A DNA stretch of 64,000 nucleotides from Burhinus oedicnemus (taxonomy: Eukaryota > Chordata > Aves > Charadriiformes > Burhinidae): assembly GCA_008921705.1 (NCBI GenBank), contig VFFE01007108.1, positions 1,192,410 through 1,256,409 on the forward strand, given 5' to 3'. Shown one piece after another: positions 1 to 12,344 of this stretch (position 1 is its first letter; every line of letters begins with the position of its first letter). The translations under genes were made by a program, and so were the position numbers. A model generated the notes under the pieces. That model was not told where the DNA came from. It searched no databases and saw only the letters and a program-made list of their open reading frames with translations.

Positions 1-1211
1 CAGCATGGAATCACTAGAAAGCACTAAGCCATGAAGAACCATGGCCACTTCCACAGATACTATTTTAGCACTGATCTACTAGATAGAAATGAAACTTTCC
101 TGTTTGAGAAGATCACAACTTACTGTAGCTTGAAAAGTTAGTACACTTCAACTTTTCATTGCTCTCAGAAAGGGGAATATGCTGTCAACATATCACAGTT
201 TCCCCCCGGAGAATTACTTGTAATTTTATGCTAGTTCAGCCCTGTGGAAAAAAAGTATCAATAAAAATCTGCATTTGTCCTTCTCCAAGTTAACACAGCA
301 TGGGATTGCGCCAAAGGAAGGTCCAGTCCTCCCAGTCAGAATGACAGGCACTTTGGCCCCCTGCTTTTGCCTCACAGTTGTATAGTAGCAATGGATCTAA
401 TAAACTTCTGAAAAGTACCTCTGGAAGTAAGGTCAGCAGTCACCTCCTAATCTATTTCTTTAAATGCATAGCACTTTACCTGGCAATTTTGTTCTCTCGC
501 TTGGACTGAGATGTCATTCACGATCCTTTTCCGATTACATACTGGTTGCAACAGAGACCATGTTGACTACGTGCAAGTTCAACAGAAGTGTGTAGCAAGC
601 AAGACATTCTAGTTCCACATCACAGATGCATATTCAGTCTATATCAGACAACAGAACTCTGTTGGGTGTCACAAGAAAATCCTTTCAAAGGACAAACAAA
701 ACTAACTCTTGTTAATTCAGAATTTCATAGTTACAAATACCGTTACTGTACAGACTAGATTTCTTTTCTCTCCCATATCCTCACCCTTCTGCTCCATTTC
801 GCCACTCTATACTCTTGTATAAAAAGTTGATCGCCTTTGAGAATTAGCTCTCAAACACAGGACATACCTGCCTTGTTTGTTTTGTAGTGGTACAATGCAG
901 CTCCATTGTTGATACTGACGTTTCAGCCATATCCCAGGGATAAAAATATATATTAAAGAGAAATGCAAGAAAACCTCTCCAGACCGGTGATTCCCAATTT
1001 CAACTCATATGAAGAGGAAAAAGAAAACTAAGACATAAGTGGTCCTCCACAGCAGTGGATCAATCTTTACTGGTATTTACAAAGAGTGCTATTGGGTCTA
1101 GCAGACTTGAAAGATACCCACACTTGGTTCTTTATCACCACAACGTTTTCATTCAATAGTACTGTGCCAAGACTGTACCCAGCTGATAGGGACTGCAGAA
1201 ACCACACTTAC
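1..1211 (-). other. MBP intron sequence, nothing recognised
   Basis: AT-rich sequence downstream of the second coding golli exon on the minus strand. I see no repeat family, RNA gene or exon in it. The short reading frames at its right end overlap the candidate exon at 1212-1385 and have no coding support. Confidence 0.5.
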
Positions 1212-1385
1212 TCTGGAAGCAAGTATTTCCAAAAGAAATATTGCTGTACTCGAACCGCATGGCTCCCTTTGACATCTTCTGTATAACGATCTCCAGTAAT
1301 TGCATCTATTCCATGCTGTCCACAGTACAGAAGGTTCCCTGCTTCTGATAAACCATATTGTCACCTGGTCCAAGACAATACTAAC
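1212..1385 (-). other. Candidate splice-flanked 174-bp exon (unproven)
   Basis: On the minus strand a long pyrimidine tract (reverse of 1388-1416) ends in CCGAG at the acceptor, and 174 bases later a donor reads CCAGA|GTAAGTG. The length is a multiple of three and one frame is open throughout (58 codons starting VSIVLDQVTIW, ending EILASR); I do not recognise this peptide. It lies downstream of the phase-1 golli exon at 4173-4263. Joined directly to that exon, it would read Gly and then TAG, so it would act as a stop-introducing cassette rather than add the 58 residues. It may be an alternative golli exon, an exon of a noncoding RNA, or chance splice-like sequence. Confidence 0.3.
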
Positions 1386-3639
1386 CTCGGAGAGGGGGGA
1401 GACAAGAGGAAAGCAAGAGCGCTCTGTCTCTTTTGCTCAAGAGCCTTCGACCTGGCAGTCCAGGCACCCTTGTGGCTGCCAGGGACTGGCAGTTGCTGCC
1501 ACCGGGTGGCTCAGCGAAGAGGGACAGCCAGTGCTTTCAGGGGGACCCAACTCCTCTAAGTGCGCACTGCACACCCACGCACCAAGACAGAAAAGGCAGG
1601 CAGCAGTCAAGGAGTGCCCCCCCTTTTCTGAAGGGGGCTTACTGGCTTCATCAGGCAGGAACTGACTTCTCTGCTGCCTGTGCTAACCTTTCTGTAGGAG
1701 GTGGCACTGTCCAGAGAAAGCTTGATCTTTGTGAAAAATACAGAAATAAGGCACAAAAGACAGCAATCTATGTGAAAAAGGAAGGCTGTGTTGCGCCCGC
1801 TCAAAGAGACTGAAGGCTATTTAAAATTCTTCAGAAGAGGAATTCTAGTCAAAGCTGAAGCTATAAATTAACCAACTCCTGGTGCATACTTGATGCTCGT
1901 TATAATTAACATCACTGGGGAGAAAGAAAGTAGAAAGAAATGAGGGACAGCTTGAAATAGATCAAGCCAGAGGGAGAATAACTGAGCAGGGTCTGTAATC
2001 TAATCATTTAAGTCACAGGACAACAAATAACTCACCTAGGGAAAACTGTTTCAAGGTTATCATTTATCCCCTATGAGATGGATTTGAACATCTTAAGAAA
2101 TTGCCCAGAACTGCAGGGAAAGGCAGGTATATACAACAGTGTCATTCTCAGAGACATAAAACTTGTATCTCCCAAAATTTTCTCCGTGACTCTCAGGGAG
2201 TCTCACACCAAAGCGGTTTCATTTGCACCTTCAGTCCACTTTGATTTCCTCACTTGACCAGGGTGAAAAAGATTACAGACTCCATTTGCACCATATTTCC
2301 TGGGTTTTTTGCCATTTTGATCTAATCTTAAAACCAACAAGCAAACCAGACTTTCATTTGTAAAGTAGTGAAAGGGTTGATAAAAGAGGCTATAGTCTGA
2401 CTGGTTTTGGAGTTGGAAAGAAATTTTCCTCCTTGCGGTGCCAAGTTATCAAAGGTTGATCATTGATTATCTTAGATAAGCAGTTCAGTTCACAGATTTG
2501 GAACATGGAAATATTTAGCAATTTGTTAGTAAATCATTAGCTTTAAAGAACATGTAGTACGCTGCACGATGACCTTCTTAAATTAGTAAAAGAATCTGTA
2601 GTGTGGGTATAGATCACTGGATGGTGAGTTTAAGCTGACCAACAGTGAACTTCCTGGTGTTTAATTCCCATTTTTAAGTTCACGGTCCTCATATGGACCA
2701 CAAGTTTGACTAATTACTGCTTTACTTCACTGGTACATGGGGCTAGTGATTAGAATAGAGAGAGGGTTTAAAAGCCTGAGATTTTGCTGGTAGAAAGATG
2801 CAGATGGAAGTCTCCCTGCTTTGCTGTCTCCATCCTGCTCACAGAAAGAAAACCAGAGATCTGAATTGAGAAAGGACGCAGTTTGAGATGCACATTACAC
2901 AGTGCTGTGGGGCTCTATAACCAGTAACACTGGATCTACTGCAAATGACTGGTGGGGCAGATGTAGAGGAAATGAGGTAATAGCCTCACCACTGAATTAA
3001 TAAAGTTGAAACCTAGTTCTTATTCACTTGTGGATTCTTCAGACACTAGCATTATATGATCGGTGTTGGAAACATTCATACCAGGAATTCAGGCTCATGT
3101 GCCAATCACACTACATTATCTCATTGAGGAAGGCTGATTTTAAACAAAACCAGTTTAAATGGTCACAAGCATTGTTTCCATATAGAGTAAGAAAAATTTA
3201 ATTATTCATGCTCCATTCCTTTTGTACCTTGAAAGAAAAAAATTCCTTACCATATTCAAAAATATTTGACTCATCCGAAAGTCTTCAAGATAGTCAGCCT
3301 TACTAAAATCCACATGACTTCTGCAGATCTTGAGTTTCCACTCCAGAACATACTGAAGCTAAATACTACACCAACTGATAAACTTTCAGCCTTGCCCTCA
3401 CCTCTCCTGCCTTAAGGTTAGACTACTGCTTTTTTATTGGACTTCTACTAGCATAAAATCAACATAAAGTTGGAATAATAAGGTTTCCTTGGCGCTTTTC
3501 CAAATCTTAATGCAGAAGAAAAGGCCAAATACTGCTTTCAGATCAAATAATAAAACTACCAGCAAAATCTACAGGGGGAGTGGGGGGGGGGGATTCAGAG
3601 AAAACTATCAAAAGAAGCTCATCTAAAATCTAGGCCTCC
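1386..3639 (-). other. MBP intron sequence with a GC-richer patch
   Basis: Intron of MBP. About 1420-1720 is noticeably richer in G and C than its surroundings and open in two plus-strand frames, but these look like shadows of composition rather than a gene. A poly-purine/G stretch with a run of ten or so G lies at about 3576-3592. No repeat family is recognised in the rest. Confidence 0.5.
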
Positions 3640-4130
3640 AAGTATCCTCAAAGGTCATCTAGTCTATCCTTCTGCCACAACATGAACTACGTTACATCAG
3701 TTTGGACAGTTACTTGTCTAACCTGTTTTAAAGGATGCATCTCCACACTTTCCAAATGACACATCCCAATGTTTCAGTATTCATTTTAGGATTCCCCTTC
3801 CCAACATTTAATCAAATCTTTCTTTCTGCAGTTTAAAGAATTCACTGCTTGTCCTATCCACCACGGACAGAGAAAAGTTTATTTTCCGTCTTACTGCATA
3901 CATCTTTAATTTTGTTGAAGACTTGGATTCAACCTTTCTTCTCTGTGGTAACCAACTGCAAATCTTTCTTCAGAGATGGTTTATTTTAGACCTTCGATCC
4001 CTCTTTGTTTTCTTCTTGGTCCTTTCCTCCACCTTCCCAGGTCTCTGTGGAACTGAACGGCCTGCACTCATATGCTATACACCAACAGTAAACAGATCAC
4101 AAGGACTTTGTGGGAATTCTCTTTTCTAAC
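3640..4130 (-). mobile_element. Ancient CR1-type LINE 3' remnant
   Basis: Read on the minus strand this is a heavily mutated CR1 3' region. The plus-strand stretch CAGTTTAAAGAATTCACTG followed by CTTGTCCTATCCACCACGGA resembles the antisense of the conserved CR1 segment found in reptile and old bird copies, and the order of later matches (TTGAAGACTTGGA, then TCTTCTTGGTCCTTTCCTCCA) follows the CR1 consensus. Ends are approximate. It has the same orientation as MBP and stops about 40 bp from the golli exon donor. Confidence 0.65.
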
Positions 4131-4172
4131 TAACAGATCAAATAACATTTTTCAGATGTCTGAGTAACTCAC

Positions 4173-4263
4173 CAAATACTTCATTATCCTCTGAAGACTG
4201 CTGTGTTAGCCTGGCTGCTTTCGGACTCTCCTTAGCTGCTTCCTCCACCTTGGTTTCAGCATT
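4173..4263 (-). CDS. MBP: MBP second coding golli exon
   Basis: This 91-bp exon continues golli-MBP. Minus-strand signals are a TTTTACAG acceptor directly before AAT and a GTGAGT donor after TTTG. It encodes 30 residues starting NAETKVEEAAKESPKAA and ending SSEDNEVF, plus the first base of a Gly codon, so it leaves in phase 1. The end matches the mammalian ...SEDNEVFG segment, while the middle is Lys/Glu/Ala-rich and diverged, as expected for a disordered golli region. SSED fits a casein kinase 2 site. The upstream partner is the exon at 36108-36182 (phase 0 to phase 0), about 32 kb away. The next golli exon and the classical MBP exons are not in the window. The ancient CR1 remnant at about 3640-4130 ends only some 40 bp past the donor. 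Identification rests on sequence recall rather than an alignment run. Confidence 0.9.
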
Positions 4264-7200
4264 CTGTAAAACAAACATTTCTTCAGATTAGGTCTTCTTT
4301 TATAGTTATCAATGAGAAAAAAAATTTTCAAACTTCTTAATTATGCACACATTACATTCTCAATAAATACAGAATCATTAACATGGAGGGTTTTGGTACC
4401 TTTACTATATATATATGTGGTTTTGCAAAATATTGAGGGAAAATACTCTCAGAAAACACTGATTTTTTTTTTTTTGAGTCTGTTTTAATCTGACTAGAGG
4501 ACATAAGATGGAGGGCTAGAGAAGATATCTAAATAAGAGAGACCTTAGAAACCATGAAAGACTTGTAAGTTTCCACTTTTCCTCCTCATATTTCATTTTC
4601 TTTCTATTGACATCTTCCATTGTCGACTTAGTGAACCAAGAGATCAGAAGATGGTACACAAATATTTCTCTTTACAGAGCAAAGGTAAGTGAGCTAGAGA
4701 GAGCTTTAGGAGCAGCCATCTTCAAGTCTTTAACCAACTCATGTACTTAACTGTTTAAAGCACAAGTACTTATCTATTTCTGAAACAAATCTGCCAATTA
4801 GCTACCTGGTGTTAGACTGGGACCAGAGGTTAGTCAGCAGCTTCAGCACCTGAACTACCAGAAATCAAAGCATTTCATTCCCTAGCTAAAAAAGACTGAA
4901 GAAAACATAACCTGTGAAACATCTGAGTTTTAAATATTTATGCTGCTACTAAAGAAAAAATAACTCATGTTTTCAAAATGTTTTACTTTGGTACTCAAGA
5001 GAAACGTATACGCAAGCTTGCAGCAATGCAGATAGTAAACTGCATATGCAGTCAACGGTTGAGTGATGGATACAAAGTGACTGATGCAATATTAAGTATT
5101 ACTGGAAAGAGTTGACTAAGAGTTGAGGAAGGGTACAAAGAGAAATGTAGTATGCCTATACTTTTTAAAGGACTCTATTCAAGTACATGCTTGTTCAGAA
5201 GACTTTGTGTGATGTTTTGGAGAAATTACCTTTGTAAAATTTATAAATTCTGACTTACATTTTGAAAATGCTGCTATAGAATCTATCCATGAAAAGTACC
5301 GTTTCTGCCCTCAGAAACACAGCACACTTCCAAACTGTAAGTGGTCTCTTATTTCCCCTTATTAATAACCACACAGAAGATATAAGATGACAGGTAGATT
5401 AAGTCTGTCAACCTCCCTATAGAACACAGGAGTACGAACTTAGGGCACGTAAACTCAAGAGACCTTGAAGCAAGACAGCAAGCTTTGCTAGGAAAAAATC
5501 AAAGAAAGACCTAGGAAGCCTACTGGTGTCACACAGCAGCAGACAAGAACAGAGAAAGCAGAGAGAACAGGAAAGAAAGAAGAAACTGCACTTCAGAGGA
5601 AGAAAAACCTGCAGAAGAGAGAGGATTCTGCACTTCCTCAAGGCACCAACCTGAGCATCCCATGCAGAAAACCCATCAGCTATGTCTCTCAAAGCTGAGG
5701 AGACAAGTCAGTTTTAGCAGGTGCTCACCTCTGTTTGGTTTAACTAGTGTCCCTCAGGAACATGGAGGGACCCAGTCAGAAACCAGCAGTGGCTATACTG
5801 GGAGACAACTTGCTTTGGACAAACAGCTTTGTGGTCAGCAAAAATACTTAAGCCCTGTCCCCACAGATATCATTTGTAAGTTGTGGAGCCACCCAGTTTT
5901 GTTAGGTGCTGTCCACACACACAAGGGGCACATGCCAAGGTCCACAGCATCTGTACTGGTTTACAGAACCACTTGTACGTAGAGGCCACTGAGTAAGTAA
6001 GCTGCATATTGAAGCTGGGTTCTCCATCCTACTTTAGTTGCTCTATACTGAGCAGCAACTCAACTACATCATCTTTGTAGAAAGAGATGGAGAACAGCCT
6101 TCAACTCTGAAAAAAGCAGAAGAGGACATCTGCTACAGCAGAGTGAGCAAATCCGAAAGTAAAAAGACACTAAAAATTCTGCCATCGTGGATGAGATAAA
6201 ATTCATACAATTAGGTGATCAAACCAAGTTCAGGGCTTTTCCAGATGAAGGGGACAGCTGAACTCCTGATCAGAGCTCCAGGTTTTGTAAAGATAGTGCT
6301 TGTTAGCTCCATTTTCAAATGTATTCCACCGTATTGAGTGTATGGTAAAGCTGGTGGTGCAGAAGGAGAGGGATTGCTGTTCCACATGCTCTTGTTCCTC
6401 ATGGGAAACATCTGAAAATCTGTAACCTGCTGCAAGGCATCAAGAGCGGTAGCAACAAAACTATCCAACAGATACTCAGTGGAGTCCATGAAATGAGTTG
6501 TCACTCCAAGTTCTTATTAGGGAGATGTTTGCATCCCTTACTTTAAAAACATGGTTTTGGCAGTCTCAGGGAAATGAGAAAGACTGAGCCCTGAGATATT
6601 TTGGTTCGAGTTAAATCACTGGGAACAACTACACAGCAGCTGTGCTGTCTGCTCCCTGGATAAGCCATAATGTTGGTGTTGACAGATGTCAGCTCCAAGA
6701 TGTTGACAGGAAAGTTATGTGATATATTGGCCTAAAACATGACAGTGCATGGTTGGATGTAAATCCACTTGGCACAGCTTCTTACACAAAATGTAAACTT
6801 TAGAAAGATTTCTTTTGCTTTATTATTTGCACTAAAAAATTTACACAGCACATTATTACTGACCTATCTAATATTCATCTTAAGAAAAACAATATATGAA
6901 AAGTCACTGCAAAAGAACAATCAATGATCCAGATGCTCTAAACCAAGTTATATTATAAACCAGCATTTTAAAAGACAAGATTTAGCTAGTGGCTTAATTC
7001 TTTTTTCCAGTGTCCTAAAAATTCTTAAGTGTCTCTATCCTTCCAATCAATGAACAGAAAAATTGAAAACACATTCCCTTACACTGCCTGAGCTGTGTCA
7101 GGAGGGATTCCTTACCTACAGTTATAAAGTGCTTGTGGTTGGTTATAAAATAAAGGCCCTTTGTACATAACATAGTAAATGTAATTCTGTCTAGCTCTTA

Positions 7201-10126
7201 CTTTCAGGTTGAGCACTCAATGCAATTTCAGAAATGACAGGCCAAATAGTTTTATTTTACAGTATCAGTTCCCAAGAACTATAGATTATACCTCATTTTA
7301 GAATGAAATAAGTATTATATGGGCCTAAATCCACAAAAACTCACTCACTCTCCCCAAAAAGCATCTCCTTGACCACCACAAAAATTAGCATTAAACTGGA
7401 ACTCGTCAAGTTTCTTGAGATGAGATGAGCATTCTCAACGTGCTTAGACCCTTCTGTGAACTGAGGCCTCCAACCTGTACTTCAGAAAAAGTGAGGACGT
7501 GCCCCATTCTGCAGGTGTTCTGACATCAGAAGAAAAACCACAGAGCACCAAGATCACTACCAAAGAACACTGGATTTGTATTTCTTAAACGAATTGGGCC
7601 ACTTATGTTCCAAAATACCATAAAACACCTAAGTAGCAAGCCAGCATCCACTGCATCGTAACAGCTGGTCACAGACTAGAAACATTTGTATCATTTATTA
7701 AAGCAGTTATAAAATAAGATGTGCATATATACTGCAACTGTATATATGTGAATATGTACATATATAGCTGCTCTTAACTCAGCCTTGACAAAAATGAGAA
7801 ATTGCATTACAATGTGCGACAGTTCTACAAGACACTTTTGGCCCTGCGTCCCATTATAGCCGCTCACCAATGCCTTGTGACTCAGTTTGCCTGGTTTCCC
7901 ATTATCAACCAAGTGAACACCACAGTCTCCGTATTACACAACATTTTAAAACTTTGATAGGTAAATATACAAATAACGGGTAGCTATCAAAATATTTGCA
8001 ACAAATGAATAGCAGTATCAAAAATCATGTTTGCCTATATATATATATACCCATTAGTGCAAGAAGCAAGGCTATTGGTATTTTGCTGCTTGCAGTGCCT
8101 ATTTAGATGATTTTTACCTAAATGGAAAATATTAAGAAATGTTCCGTTACAATGGGTTGTGTTTTGCAGGCACTACAGTACCAGGCCAGGTTAAGAAGTG
8201 CAGTGAAGCATATTACATTTACAGAAGCAGCTATGTCCTCAAGAAAACACAGAACCTGGAAATGGAAAGTTGTACTCTGGAGTATTCAAGCCAGCTTTTT
8301 AACTACCTTGCTATTTTTGCATACTAGTTAGGAAAGGCTTGTTTCTTTTCCTTTAACCATAAAACTGTTACTCAATGACTTCATTTTGCAAATGACAAAA
8401 AACACACAGAAAAGTTAAAACTTCTCATCAGAAACCACACAATTATTCAAGAAGCATTACATCTAAAAGAGAATTAAAGAAATCAAATATTTAGCAAAGA
8501 TTCATATTGCCTGTGCTCTCATTCCTGCATTTTACAATCTACTCTGTTTTCTTATTATGTACTTAGCTAGTACGTTTAGCTCCATCCCAGTGGCACAAAT
8601 GAAAACAGACTGAAATTTCCTTGATTTTCAGAAAAGTGCCACACTGACATCAGAAGTCTAATTGCAGCAAGATAACACAGAACGTGTGTGCATGAACTGC
8701 TGCTGTGGCAGCGTAGCTATTTCTCCATTCTCATCCATTCATTCCTGTCGATAGCACGTCACCTTCCCTGCACTTCAGTCCACAACACCTGGCAGTGTTT
8801 TACCATGCCCCTAGTTCTGCCGAGACTACTGCCAGCATTCAGAACAGGGTTACACCAGACTGAAGCTGGACTTGTGTTATCTCTACAGCTTCAAGCTCTT
8901 GAAAATATTCCAGGAACTCCTACATCAGTTCCTTCTTCAGTCCCCATGAGCCATGAAAAGGATTCAAATTCTCAGATAAATAACCCAACTCTTTTAAAAA
9001 GCAAGCTAATCACAATCATTATCTTCCATTTTCTCTTATACCTCATATTCAGTTTAATTTTCACCTCTACAGATTATTTACATTCCGTTTCTAAAATGCA
9101 ATACTCAAAATATCCTCTACTTGGTAACTTCTATATAGAGTAATTATTCTTATGTTCCTGTGCATGTGTCAAAGTCTTATTTAAGGTAAAAGAATGAAAA
9201 AAATGACAGAGCGATGGAAAGAGAGAGGGCTAGTTTTCCAAGGACAGTTTTCTGCTCCTCTCAGCTTCAACAGTACAGTGCTACTGCTGCTAATGTCATC
9301 GATGGAGAATTTCAAAAGAAGTTTCAAACAAAAGGATCCCATCACTAACCCCCAAGGCAGACAAAGGCCCTTTGAAAAAGGTTTGAGATGCCTCAAACAA
9401 ATTATCCAGGTCTTTGAAGAAATGCATTCGATCTATTTTAAAACCTTAAGATACTGAGGGGTTGCAATAAAAACCACTGAATTCCAACTAAAAAATTTGC
9501 TACATTCCCCATTACCCGTTCCACGCTATTTTGCTACGTGCTCCCCTCCATTTATGAAAGGCATTTAAAAACTACTTCTGTTGATGGAGAAGTTCTTACA
9601 AATTGGGTTAATACACAGGGTATCTTGCCTTTATAGCAATTCTGTTTCATTTTGAGAAAAGGTTCCTCACCACACTGTGCTTTTCATATTTTATAACGGA
9701 ACTAAAATCTCTTCAGCTCAGAATGTAACAGATAAAAACAACTAATGGATCCACAGTATGCTACTAGTCAGCTTTTACTAGACTGTAAGGTATTCCCCCA
9801 ATGCTGAGGGGGGGAGGTTCAAGCATGCAATAGGGAGAAAACAAGTGATACATTACTGCGACCGTACCACTGACGGAGCCGAACTGCATTTGGGAGCAAG
9901 ACATGAGTTCACTTGGGAAACAGAACAAAATAAAAACCAGGACAGACAACCCTGTGCAAGAATCAAGGTTTTCCCATGAATACCGTGAACTGGAAAAAAC
10001 CCAAACCTAAATTCGTGTACAAAGTGGGAGAAGGAGAGGAAAAGCTATGTGAGTGACCTGTTACTCTGCAGGTACTTCTAAGACACCATCAGAATCAGGA
10101 ATTCTCATAAAAGAAAAAACGGAATC
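4264..10126 (-). other. MBP intron sequence, no recognised genes
   Basis: Left part of the intron between the two golli exons in this window (higher coordinates are upstream for MBP). It contains short TA runs at about 4408-4419 and 8036-8049 and an AT-rich tract around 7720-7765. A 97-codon minus-strand frame at 6211-6504 looks somewhat protein-like but I recognise nothing in it and see no convincing splice sites. Otherwise I see nothing beyond unique intronic DNA. Confidence 0.5.
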
Positions 10127-10690
10127 CTGGGCTGCCTAGGGAAGGGTGTGGCCAGTAGGTCGAGGGAGGTCATTCTCCCCCTCTACTTGGCAACTGTGTC
10201 CAGTTCTGGGCTCCCCAGCTCAAGCAGGACAGGGAACTACTGGAGAGAGTCCAGCGCAGGGCAACAAAGATGACTGGGGGATTGGAGCACCTCCCTTAGG
10301 AGGAAAGGCTGAGAGAGCTGGGACTCTTTAGCCTGGAGAAGAGAAGGCTGAGGGGAGACCTTATTCTCGCTTACAAGTATCTAAAGGGTGGGCTGAAGGA
10401 GGATGGAGGCAGACTCTTTTCAGTGGCTCCCAGTGACAGGACGAGGGGCAACAGGCACAAGCTGGAACATAGGAAGTTCCATTCAAACATAAGAAAAAAA
10501 CTTCTTTACGGTTAGCACTGGAACAGGCTGCCCAGGGAGGCTGTGGAGTCCCCTTCTGTGGAGATTTTCAAGACCCGCCTGGATGCAGTCCTGAGTAATG
10601 TGCTCTAGGCATTCCTGCATCAGCAGGGGAGTTGGACTAGATGATCTCTAGAGGTCCCTTCCAACTCTAAAAATTCCGTGATACCGTGAA
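10127..10690 (+). mobile_element. CR1 LINE, 3' end with terminal units
   Basis: A 5'-truncated CR1 containing the end of ORF2 and the 3' UTR. Landmarks in order: GTGTGGCCAGTAGGTCGAGG, CTGTGTCCAGTTCTGGGCTC, CTGGAGAAGAGAAGGCTGAG, GGAACAGGCTGCCCAGGGAG, GGACTAGATGATCTCTAGAG and CCCTTCCAACTC, finishing in decayed octamer units (ATTCCGTGATACCGTG). About 27 bases of the usual CR1 body are missing at about 10190, where CTCTACTTGG passes straight into CAACTGTGTCC. The reading frame is broken and the copy is dead. It is about 97% identical over some 365 bp to the copy at 40407-40850. Confidence 0.93.
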
Positions 10691-11745
10691 AACAGCAAAG
10701 AATTTGCAAAACAAGTTAGGACAAGACACAAAAATACACTCCAGGTCAATATTTTCAATTTGAAGCAAGAATCCTGTCACGTGTCTTTCACTCGGTGCAC
10801 ATTAATTCTGAAACCGTACACAGGAAACCTGAACATGAATCACGTAAAATTCAGACAAGTACAGACAGAGGTATGACTTGCTGTTTCCTCTACCAGTCCC
10901 AGCCCAGTCCTACAGAGCAGGGCAACCACCACCACCACATCAGCTGTACAAGCAGTGCAGTGGCACACACAATACAAAACTGTGAAGATCAATATAAGGA
11001 TCTAAAACCGCACTTGGCAACACACTGAGTTTTGACAGCCTCCCGAACACTTGACCTGAAACTAATGTTGTTAAAGCACACGTGCTGTCTGCTTTGAACC
11101 CAGGAAGTTTTTCTGCAAACAGCATCTGGCAGGCACATTGATGGATGCAGCTCTTGACCTCATGAATCAAAGAGGAACCATAATAACACTCGATGAACAA
11201 AAACAAAAATAGGCACTTTGGACATCAAGCACAATAGCAAATCTCTTTTACAGAAGCTGTTTAAGCAGATTTCCAGAATAGTCTGAAGAGTGACAGCTAT
11301 CAATACCGATGCTTTCATAGGTCGCTCATCACCATTATCCTATCTAGCCTAAGCGTTTGCTAATTTACTTTCCTTTGAGCACTCATTTTAGCCACATGCT
11401 GAACAAGTACAAATATTTCACTCTTTTTTTTTTTTTCTTCACGAGAAGGATGTGGTTTAAGTCATAAACACAATACTGATGCTGCAGCCTCAACTCTCAG
11501 TGCATCTCCTTAAGGACTTCATAAATACATTGAACAATGGCAGTGTCTAACCCCAGCAAACTAGTAATTTTCAAATGCCATCACCTGAGGTCCTTCTGAA
11601 GGGTGTACAAAAAAGTGTACAAAAGCAATTCTCTTTCCTTCTGCTAATGAATGCACTTCTATTTTTTAGCATATTGATAAAATCTGAAAAGAATTCACAT
11701 AGATATCCGATACACCAGAAAGATCAAAAAGGTCATCTAAGCATC
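10691..11745 (-). other. MBP intron sequence, nothing recognised
   Basis: Unique intronic DNA between a CR1 and an LTR. A T-run of about 14 lies at 11424-11437. No exon or repeat family seen. Confidence 0.5.
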
Positions 11746-12339
11746 TGTGCTGGTTTTGGCTCGGGTAGAGTTAATTTTCTTCATAGTAGCTACTACAGGC
11801 CTATGTTTTGGATTTGTGCTGAAAACAGTGTTGATAATACAGGGATGTTTTGGTTATTGCTGAGCCGCACTTGCACAGAGTGAAGGCCTTTTCTGTTCCT
11901 CACACCACCCCACCAGTGAGTAGGCTGGAGGGGGCACAAGAAGCTGTGAGAGGACACAGCTGGGGCAGCTGACCCCAACTGACCAAACAGATATTCCATA
12001 CCATATGATGTCATACTCAGCATACAAAGCAGGAAGGAAGAAGAAGGAAGGGGGTGACGTTCGGAGTGATGGCATTTGTCTTCCCAAGTAACCATTACGC
12101 ATGATGGAGCCCTGCTTTCCTGGAGATGGCTGAACACCTGTCTGCTGATGGGAAGCAATGCATGAATTCCTTGTTTTGCTTTGTGTGCATGGCTTTTGCT
12201 TTACCTGTTAAACTGTCTTTATCTCAACCCATGAGTGCTCTCACTTCTACGCTTCTGACTCTCTCCCCCATCCCAGTCCGGTGGAAGCGAGCAAGCAGCT
12301 GCATGGTGCTTAGTTCCCAGCTGGGGTTAAACCATGACA
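11746..12339 (+). mobile_element. Solo LTR of an avian endogenous retrovirus, with 5-bp target-site duplication
   Basis: A 594-bp LTR starting TGTGCTGGTTTTGGC and ending GGGGTTAAACCATGACA, with the TG...CA termini of retroviral LTRs. The flanking 5 bases are identical, GCATC at 11741-11745 and GCATC at 12340-12344, so both ends are exact and no internal gag-pol-env sequence remains; this is a recombined solo LTR. The TATA position (CATACAAAG, about 12021) and the polyadenylation signal (GTTAAA, about 12207) both look mutated from usual forms. I recognise the sequence as a common neoavian ERV LTR family; the exact family name needs a repeat library. It is antisense to MBP. Confidence 0.92.
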
Positions 12340-12344
12340 GCATC

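Noticed and set aside
1300..1813. Two overlapping plus-strand frames of about 120 codons
   Set aside because: Caused by a local GC-rich patch; no recognisable domain, and on the strand opposite MBP.
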